A stretch of 11,711 nt of DNA from Schwartzia sp. (in: firmicutes). GTDB taxonomy: Bacteria > Bacillota > Negativicutes > Selenomonadales > Selenomonadaceae. How positions within the stretch are numbered: position 1 is the stretch's first letter; every line of letters starts with the position of its first letter. The translations under genes were made by a program, and so were the position numbers. The notes under the pieces are model-generated. The model did not search any database and was not told the origin of the DNA. It saw nothing but the letters and a program-made list of their open reading frames with translations. Location: assembly GCA_017939945.1 (NCBI GenBank), contig JAGAZS010000305.1:1-11711 (forward strand), in the 5' to 3' direction. Of the stretch, positions 6,763 through 11,711 are shown piece by piece.

Positions 6763-7620
6763 ATGAAAAAGACGACGAAGACGACGAAAGAAAGCTTGCG
6801 GCGCGAAATCCGGGAGGCTGTGCGCCGTGTCCGGAAGGAAAATCCGATGGCGCCGTCCATCACGAACACGGTGACGATCAATTTGGTGGCAAACGCTCAG
6901 CTCGCCGTCGGGGGCTCGGCGGCGATGGTCTACCTCGCGGACGAAGGCGAGGCGATGGCGGCGCTTGGCGGCGCTATGTACATCAATATGGGAACGATGC
7001 TTCCCGTTTACGCGGAAACGTTGCCGCGCACAGTGAAGGCTCTGGCGGAGCAGGGGAAGCCGTGGGTCATCGATCCGGTGGGCATCGGAATCGGCGGTCT
7101 TCGGACGAGCCTGTTGCGCGGCTTCCGTGCGGAAGTGCCGACAATTATCCGTGGCAACGCTTCGGAGATTATCGCGATGGCGGAGCTTTGGGAGCTGGAC
7201 GCAGGGAAAAAGTCCGGCGGCGTTCGCGGCGTCGACTCGACGGACTCGGTGGAGGCGGCACGGACGGCGGCGATCTCCCTTGCACGCCATACGGGCGGCG
7301 CGGTAGCCGTATCGGGTCCGACTGATCTTGTGACGGACGGAAAAATCGTTGCGCTGGTCGAGGGCGGCTCGAAATTCTTGCCGATGATTACCGGAGCCGG
7401 CTGTTCCCTCGGCGGCGTGGCGGCAATCTACGCCTGCGTCGCATCGCCTTTCGTGGCCGCGCTGACCGCGACGGCGATTTTTGATTTTGCCGGCGCGATA
7501 GCGGAAAAGGACGCGAATGGTCCGGCGAGCTTCCAGGTCGCGTTCCTCGACGCGTTGTATCAGGCGACGCCTGAGGACGTGGGAGCGCAGTCATTTGCGT
7601 TGGAAACGGTTGGAAAGTAA
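6763..7620 (+). CDS. thiM: Hydroxyethylthiazole kinase ThiM
   Basis: ThiM phosphorylates 4-methyl-5-(2-hydroxyethyl)thiazole with ATP, the salvage entry of the thiazole half of thiamine. The 285-aa protein shows the ribokinase-like ThiM pattern: 'SITNTVTIN' (32-40), 'GGSAAMVY' (50-57), D-P-V-G (104-107), R-G-N-A-S-E-I (130-136), G-P-T-D (185-188), and 'ITGAGCSLGG' (209-218), where C214 matches the catalytic-site cysteine of the G-T-G-C motif. The T-to-A change in that motif and 'ITNTVT' in place of 'ITNYVT' make it a divergent member. Its basic N-terminal tail, K-K-T-T-K-T-T-K, comes from a 9-nt tandem repeat (6769-6786). It starts 2 nt after the ftsY stop with a weak GGAAGA site, suggesting translational coupling. 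The in-frame upstream start at 6649 lies inside ftsY and adds unrelated sequence, so I rejected it. Confidence 0.9.
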   Translation: MKKTTKTTKESLRREIREAVRRVRKENPMAPSITNTVTINLVANAQLAVGGSAAMVYLADEGEAMAALGGAMYINMGTMLPVYAETLPRTVKALAEQGKPWVIDPVGIGIGGLRTSLLRGFRAEVPTIIRGNASEIIAMAELWELDAGKKSGGVRGVDSTDSVEAARTAAISLARHTGGAVAVSGPTDLVTDGKIVALVEGGSKFLPMITGAGCSLGGVAAIYACVASPFVAALTATAIFDFAGAIAEKDANGPASFQVAFLDALYQATPEDVGAQSFALETVGK

Positions 7621-7632
7621 GGAGAATATGAA

Positions 7633-7938
7633 ATGAACGTATTGGTCGCTTTGGCGGTGGCGCCCTGCGGAACGGGCGAGGAGCTTTCGGCGGAGGTGGC
7701 GGAGGTCATTCGCGTGATCCGCGCGTCGGGGCTGCCGAATCGGACAAATTCGATGTTCACCGAAATCGAGGGCGAATGGGACGAAGTGATGCGCGTGGTC
7801 AAGGACGCAACCTTCGTGCTGGCGGAAAAGGGAATCCGCACGGAAGTCGTGCTGAAGGCGGACGTGCGCCCCGGTCATACCGACATGATGCACAAAAAGA
7901 CCGAAGTCGTCGAGAAGATTTTGGAGGGCGGCAAGTGA
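7633..7938 (+). CDS. MTH1187-type thiamine-binding protein
   Basis: The 101-aa protein matches the MTH1187/YqgV (Thiamine_BP) family in length and pattern. It starts 'MNVLVALAVAPCGTGEELS', then has 'IRASGLPNRTNSMFTEIEGEWDEVM', then 'KGIRTEVVLKADVRPGHTDMM' and a C-terminal helix. Family members are small ferredoxin-like alpha/beta proteins that form oligomers and are thought to bind thiamine or related compounds; an enzymatic role is not established. It lies between thiM and thiE, which supports a role in thiamine or precursor handling (inference). AAGGAG (7619-7624) overlaps the thiM stop and is 8 nt before the ATG at 7633. The nearer ATG at 7628 is out of frame. The stop TGA shares one base with the thiE start (TGATG). 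Confidence 0.85.
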   Translation: MNVLVALAVAPCGTGEELSAEVAEVIRVIRASGLPNRTNSMFTEIEGEWDEVMRVVKDATFVLAEKGIRTEVVLKADVRPGHTDMMHKKTEVVEKILEGGK

Positions 7939-8666
7939 TGGGCAAGACCATGCGCGAAGCTCTCGACATTTCGGCGTATCTCGTCGTCGGGCCGGAAAAT
8001 ACCGAAGGGCGTCCCGTGCGCGAAATAGTCCGCGCGGCTCTGAAAGCGGGATTTTCCTGCGTGCAGATTCGCTCGAAGGAGGCAAGCGCCCGGGAAATGA
8101 TTGCACTGCTCGGAGAGGCGGCGGAAGAAATCAGGGCGGCGGGCGTTTCGGAGCACGTCGCGCTTCTCGCGGACGACAGGCTCGACGTAGTGCTGGCTGC
8201 GCGGAAAATGGGAATCAAGGCGGACGGCGTCCATGTCGGCCAATCGGACATACCGCCGGAAATCTGCCGCGCTTATCTCGGCGAGGAAGCTGTGGTCGGT
8301 CTTTCCGCTAGGACGGACGAACTGCTTGCCTATGTGCGCGATACGGACACGAGCGCGATCGATTATTTCGGCGCGGGACCGCTGCACGAGACGGCGACGA
8401 AGCCGGACTGCGGGCGCGACGCGCAGGGAAATATCATAACGCGGAGCTTCGAGGAAATCGAGGAACTCGCCCGTGTCAGCAAGATTCCCGTTGTCGTTGG
8501 CGGCGGCGTGAAGCTGCCGGACATTCCCGCGCTGGCAAAAACGGGCGTGGACGGCTTCTTCGTCGTCAGCGCGGTGGCAGGCGCGCCGGATCCGGAAAAA
8601 GCGGCGAAGGAGCTTGTCGACGCATGGCAGGCTGGAAAAGCCGCAACATCAGGTGCAAAAAAATAG
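7938..8666 (+). CDS. thiE: Thiamine-phosphate synthase ThiE
   Basis: ThiE condenses hydroxyethylthiazole phosphate (the ThiM product) with HMP pyrophosphate to give thiamine monophosphate. The 242-aa TIM-barrel protein shows 'AYLVVGPEN' (13-21), V-Q-I-R-S-K-E-A (42-49), 'LLADDRLDVVLAA' (77-89), D-G-V-H-V-G-Q-S-D (96-104), 'VVGLSAR' (119-125), 'YFGAGPLHETATK' (143-155), 'PVVVGGGV' (184-191) and 'GFFVVSAVAGAPDP' (206-219). These are the pyrophosphate- and thiazole-phosphate-binding loops of the family. It is slightly longer than the usual 210-220 aa, partly through a charged insert after the GP loop ('DCGRDAQGN'). The start is the ATG overlapping the previous stop, with GGAGGG (7923-7928) 9 nt upstream; an ATG at 7950 is an alternative. 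It is the last gene of the plus-strand run. Confidence 0.93.
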   Translation: MGKTMREALDISAYLVVGPENTEGRPVREIVRAALKAGFSCVQIRSKEASAREMIALLGEAAEEIRAAGVSEHVALLADDRLDVVLAARKMGIKADGVHVGQSDIPPEICRAYLGEEAVVGLSARTDELLAYVRDTDTSAIDYFGAGPLHETATKPDCGRDAQGNIITRSFEEIEELARVSKIPVVVGGGVKLPDIPALAKTGVDGFFVVSAVAGAPDPEKAAKELVDAWQAGKAATSGAKK

Positions 8667-8675
8667 GAGTGAAAG

Positions 8676-8704
8676 AGTAAAAAATTTTTACTTCAAAAAT
8701 TTTT
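8676..8704. repeat. Two adjacent A/T-tract palindromes after thiE
   Basis: AGTAAAAAATTTTTACT (8676-8692) is a 17-nt perfect palindrome about a central A, and AAAAATTTTT (8695-8704) follows 2 nt later. They start 10 nt after the thiE stop. They could form weak hairpins, bend DNA or stabilise an mRNA end, but they lack a GC stem, so I do not call them a terminator. The rest of the gap up to 8778 shows nothing I can name. Confidence 0.4.
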
Positions 8705-8778
8705 GGCCGAAAACGAAAAAGGCGAAATCCTTTGCAGCGCAATGGTTTCAAAATAATGCGGGAAAAATCATGATTACA

Positions 8779-8826
8779 AAAAATGACTGCCGCGGGAAGA
8801 AAACTCTTCTTGCGGCAGTCATTTTT
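8779..8826. terminator. Long, probably bidirectional Rho-independent terminator
   Basis: Arms 8779-8800 and 8805-8826 form a 22-bp stem with two G-U pairs and an AAAC loop. The A tract at the left end and T tract at the right end provide a U tail on either strand. It lies between convergent thiE and the EAL gene, 12 nt past the latter's stop codon, so it can terminate both transcripts. Confidence 0.9.
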
Positions 8827-8838
8827 GCGTTAATGGAT

Positions 8839-11711
8839 TTACGCGACTTCCGATTCCAGCTTGTCGGCGAAGGCAAAGAACTCTTCGGCGGGCATCGGCT
8901 TTCCGAACAGGAAGCCTTGCGCGTAATGGCAATCGTTTTCGAGCAGGAACTGTTCCTGTTCCTTTGTCTCGACGCCTTCGCAGAGCACCAGCATATTGAG
9001 ATCGTGGCCGAGAGCCACGACGCGGCGCATGATTTTCTGTCCGCGGCTGGACGCCTCGGAGGCGAGCAGCATGGCCCGGTCGATTTTCATGACGTCCATG
9101 TCGAGATGCTGGAGCATCGCTATGGACGAGTAACCGGTGCAGAAATCGTCCATCGAGACGGTGCAGCCCATTTCTTTCATGGCTGCGATGATCGTCGAGG
9201 AATTTTCCTTTCCGTCCTGCGTGTCGAAATCGACAAACGCCGTTTCCGTGATCTCAAGGTCGATGGCGCCGGATGGCAGATGGTAGCGGTCGAAAATCTC
9301 TCGCAGGCGGTCAAGGTAGCCGGGCTCGCGGATATGCAAACCGGACTGGTTGACCGAGAACGGGATGACGGGCTTGCCTTCCTCAATGCGCCGCTTTTGC
9401 AATTGGCAGACGGCGTCAAGAATATGGTAATCGAATTCGAGAATAAAGCCGGTTTTCTCGAATACATCGATGAACAGCCCCGGCATCACGAAGCCGAGTT
9501 CAGGACTTTGCCAGCGGGTCAGGGCTTCCGCGCCGATGATCTTGCGGGTGCGGATGTCGTATTTCGGCTGAAGCCAAATCTGGAATTCTCCGCCCGCCAA
9601 AGCTTTTTGCATCAGTTTTTCCACCATCTTTTGCTGCAGCCGCTTTTTTTGGAGCTTTTCGTCATAGACGCCAATCATGTCGCCTCTTTCAATCGCTTCC
9701 ATCTGGGCGGTATCCGCGTCCGCCATCAAGGCGGAAATGGCGGGAATTTCGTCGGACGCAGGCACGCTGCAAAGACCGAAATGATACTGCATATGGATGT
9801 CATAGCCTTGGCTTGACAAGAGCGCTGTGTCGGCGGCGAATTTCTTGGCCGCGCTGTGGAGTGTCATGTCTTCTTCCAAACGGCCAAGAACGTAAAGATG
9901 CGTCAGCTCCGAGGATAGGCCGTCGAGCAGTATCCACGGGTTGCGTTCCCGGACCCGCTCGACCAGCTCGCGGATACCGGCGGCCACCGCTTTCGGGTTT
10001 ACTGTTGCTTTCAGGAGGTCGATGCGCTGGGTGCTGAGCACCATGACGAACAGCTTGCCCGCCTTGCGGTCTTTCGCGTGTTTTTTGAACAGGCGCGGCG
10101 CTTTTTCCTCGAACCAGCGGACATTCGGAAGCCCGGTCTGGGGGTTCGTGTGGGAAATATGGTAAGCCTCTTTTGCCGCGCGCTGGCGCATTTTCATCAC
10201 ATACGTCTGGACGCCGATGACGGAAAGCAGCAATGCCGCGAGGATGGCGATGGATTGCAACGGATTCTTTGCGATGTACGCTTTCAAGCTGTGGTTCTGT
10301 TCCACGTCGAACATGTTGCGCGTCATGATTTCCTCGATGGGCGCTTGGCCGAGATGGTTGATTTCCTTGTTCAGGATCTGGACGAGGCGGGGGTCGGCGG
10401 TTTCGCTGACCGCGAGGGATACCTGATGAGAAAAGACGACGCTGCCGTTGGTGTACAGATTCAGGTAGTTGCCTTGCTCGATATCATGCGCTGCGGTGAT
10501 CGCTTTCAGGAAGGTCACATCCGCGGCTCCCCGGTTGACCGCGTCCATGCATTCATTGACGGTGTCGAAATACACGCGCTGTTCTGCCGGATATTTTTTT
10601 TCCGTATACTCATGGGTATAAAAATGGCTTTTGACGCAGGCTACGAGGGGCTCTTGCGGCACGTGGCGGTCGCGCCGCATAACCGGCACATAGTTGATAG
10701 TGAGATAAGGAAACGTCAAAATGGCGTTGTGCATGTGTCCCCAATTGTGATCGGCGTAATAGTCGGTGACAAACTCGACCTCGCCCTTGGTCAGCAGCTG
10801 CATCAGCTCGCCGCTGTTTTGCGTTTCGAGGATGTCGAAGCGGATGCCGAGATCTTTTTCCATAAGATGCATGATTTCGGCGATGATACCCTTGGCTTTT
10901 CCGTTCTCGAAATAGGTGTACGGCTTTTGCCCCGGCGATGCGGCGGCGGAGATGACAGGATGCGCCGCCAGATATTCTTTTTCCTCGCGCGTCAGGAGCA
11001 GCGGGGAGCCGTGTTGTCCGGCATGCTTTGCGTAAAGCAGGCCCCGGATATGGGGATTGAGCAGCATCAGTTTCTCGATGGCGCGGTTGATATTATCACG
11101 GATTTCGGTATGGTCCGCGCGTGTGGCGATGGAAAAACGCTTCGTGAACAGATAGGCGTTCATCGGGGCTTCCGTGCCGTGATAGACGGCGGCGTCCACG
11201 AAAGCGTCGATTTCCCCGTTCTTGAACATGGTAATGATTTGGAAGAATCTTTCGGCGGGGACCAGCACGAAGTCATCGCCTTCATGCAGCTCGTAGGAAT
11301 GGAGTGAGGAGAGGATATCCTGCTCCGAGCAGATGAACGACGTGTATCCGATCCGGAGTCCCTGACCGGGCGCCAAAGTTTTTTCCGGGCGACTGGTGAC
11401 TCCGATGGGGGAATAAGTGATTGCATGCTGCATGGTGGCGAGGCCGGGCATTACGTTTCCTTCGTCCGGCAGTGCGGCAATCAGGTCAATTTCGCCGCGC
11501 CGCAATTTTTCCACGCACTGTGTCGGCTGCGCTTCGATATACTCAAACCGATAGCCGCCATAAATGGCGATGGCTTCCAGGTAATCGTAAAGAAAGCCGC
11601 GAAAATAACCGTCCTCGCCCTTGGAAATATATCCGGGCACATCGGTATAGCCGACGCGCAGCACAGGAAGATCGCGGTCGGCGGCGGACGCGCAGGGGAA
11701 CAAAAGCCCCA
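8839..11711 (-). CDS. Dual solute-binding-domain sensor with degenerate GGDEF and EAL (c-di-GMP phosphodiesterase), 5' truncated
   Basis: The reading frame is open to the window edge and the true start is outside. The first visible residues, G-L-L-F-P-C-A-S-A-A-D, look like the end of a signal peptide cut after A-S-A; a TTG at 11703 lies inside it and is unlikely to be the start. Two periplasmic SBP_bac_3-like domains follow (coding about 11660-10990 and 10960-10330), then one TM helix 'SIAILAALLLSVIGVQTYVM' (about 10256-10201). Next is a GGDEF-like domain (about 10150-9660) with 'NPQTGLPN' but S-S-E-L where GG(D/E)EF should be, so cyclase activity is unlikely. The EAL domain (about 9600-8870) keeps E-A-L (9528-9520), 'SVNQSG', 'LEITETAF', 'SMDDFCTGYSS', 'MKIDRA', 'CEGVET' and 'YAQGF', so c-di-GMP hydrolysis is likely. 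DDFG is DDFC here. The ligand is probably a small amino-acid-like molecule (inference). Confidence 0.9.
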   Translation of the reverse strand, partial: GLLFPCASAADRDLPVLRVGYTDVPGYISKGEDGYFRGFLYDYLEAIAIYGGYRFEYIEAQPTQCVEKLRRGEIDLIAALPDEGNVMPGLATMQHAITYSPIGVTSRPEKTLAPGQGLRIGYTSFICSEQDILSSLHSYELHEGDDFVLVPAERFFQIITMFKNGEIDAFVDAAVYHGTEAPMNAYLFTKRFSIATRADHTEIRDNINRAIEKLMLLNPHIRGLLYAKHAGQHGSPLLLTREEKEYLAAHPVISAAASPGQKPYTYFENGKAKGIIAEIMHLMEKDLGIRFDILETQNSGELMQLLTKGEVEFVTDYYADHNWGHMHNAILTFPYLTINYVPVMRRDRHVPQEPLVACVKSHFYTHEYTEKKYPAEQRVYFDTVNECMDAVNRGAADVTFLKAITAAHDIEQGNYLNLYTNGSVVFSHQVSLAVSETADPRLVQILNKEINHLGQAPIEEIMTRNMFDVEQNHSLKAYIAKNPLQSIAILAALLLSVIGVQTYVMKMRQRAAKEAYHISHTNPQTGLPNVRWFEEKAPRLFKKHAKDRKAGKLFVMVLSTQRIDLLKATVNPKAVAAGIRELVERVRERNPWILLDGLSSELTHLYVLGRLEEDMTLHSAAKKFAADTALLSSQGYDIHMQYHFGLCSVPASDEIPAISALMADADTAQMEAIERGDMIGVYDEKLQKKRLQQKMVEKLMQKALAGGEFQIWLQPKYDIRTRKIIGAEALTRWQSPELGFVMPGLFIDVFEKTGFILEFDYHILDAVCQLQKRRIEEGKPVIPFSVNQSGLHIREPGYLDRLREIFDRYHLPSGAIDLEITETAFVDFDTQDGKENSSTIIAAMKEMGCTVSMDDFCTGYSSIAMLQHLDMDVMKIDRAMLLASEASSRGQKIMRRVVALGHDLNMLVLCEGVETKEQEQFLLENDCHYAQGFLFGKPMPAEEFFAFADKLESEVA

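Noticed and set aside
6700..6765. TPP riboswitch upstream of thiM
   Set aside because: The region is ftsY coding sequence with a 2-nt gap to thiM, and no conserved thi-box segments are visible.
10078..11307. A 409-codon plus-strand open frame, with another of 400 codons at 8614-9816
   Set aside because: Both lie opposite the solute-binding/EAL gene, whose motifs are clear. The second also runs through thiE and the terminator hairpin. Neither resembles a known protein.
11680..11711. Lipoprotein signal (L-F-P-C) in the EAL protein
   Set aside because: The residues before the Cys do not fit a lipobox (no small residue at -1), and A-S-A just after gives an ordinary signal peptidase I site.
1..11711. 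CRISPR arrays, tRNA or rRNA genes, insertion-sequence inverted repeats
   Set aside because: No regularly spaced repeats, no tRNA-like cloverleaf and no rRNA sequence were recognised on reading through. The Rpn gene has no terminal inverted repeats that I can see.

Overview
The window looks like a chromosomal segment of a diderm Firmicute of the Negativicutes (Selenomonas-like). That is an inference from the smc-ftsY pair, the Rho-independent terminators ending in T tracts, the Shine-Dalgarno sites, and a large periplasmic-sensor c-di-GMP protein. No rRNA or other marker gene fixes the taxon.

Layout. (1) Positions 1-109, minus strand: the first 36 codons of an XRE/HTH regulator. A 174-bp divergent intergenic region separates it from an FkbM-family methyltransferase on the plus strand (284-1201). 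That intergenic region carries two related 26-bp operator-like elements. (2) Positions 1317-2123: an Rpn/PDDEXK-type putative nuclease gene with its own extended -10 promoter, flanked by terminators at 1209-1236 and 2145-2173. The FkbM gene is visibly more AT-rich than the genes downstream. (3) Positions 2237-8666: a tightly packed plus-strand run of smc (condensin), ftsY (SRP receptor), thiM (thiazole kinase), an MTH1187-type thiamine-binding protein and thiE (thiamine-phosphate synthase). The gaps are 18, 2 and 12 nt, and the last two genes overlap by 1 nt. (4) Positions 8779-8826: a 22-bp hairpin that probably terminates transcription from both sides. (5) Positions 8839-11711, minus strand: a 5'-truncated gene for a membrane protein with two periplasmic solute-binding domains, one TM helix, a degenerate GGDEF domain and an apparently intact EAL phosphodiesterase domain.

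How the genes work together. smc and ftsY are housekeeping genes for chromosome organisation and membrane protein targeting. thiM and thiE are consecutive steps of thiamine salvage: ThiM phosphorylates hydroxyethylthiazole, and ThiE joins the product to HMP-PP. The thiamine-binding protein between them fits the same theme. No TPP riboswitch is visible, so the thi genes probably ride on smc-ftsY transcription. The region upstream of smc looks like accessory cargo.

Most of the window is ordinary. The points most worth a second look are the paired operator-like repeats between the XRE and FkbM genes, the thi genes fused to the smc-ftsY operon without a visible TPP switch, and the dual-sensor EAL protein with an eroded GGDEF domain. 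I found no convincing new multi-gene system.
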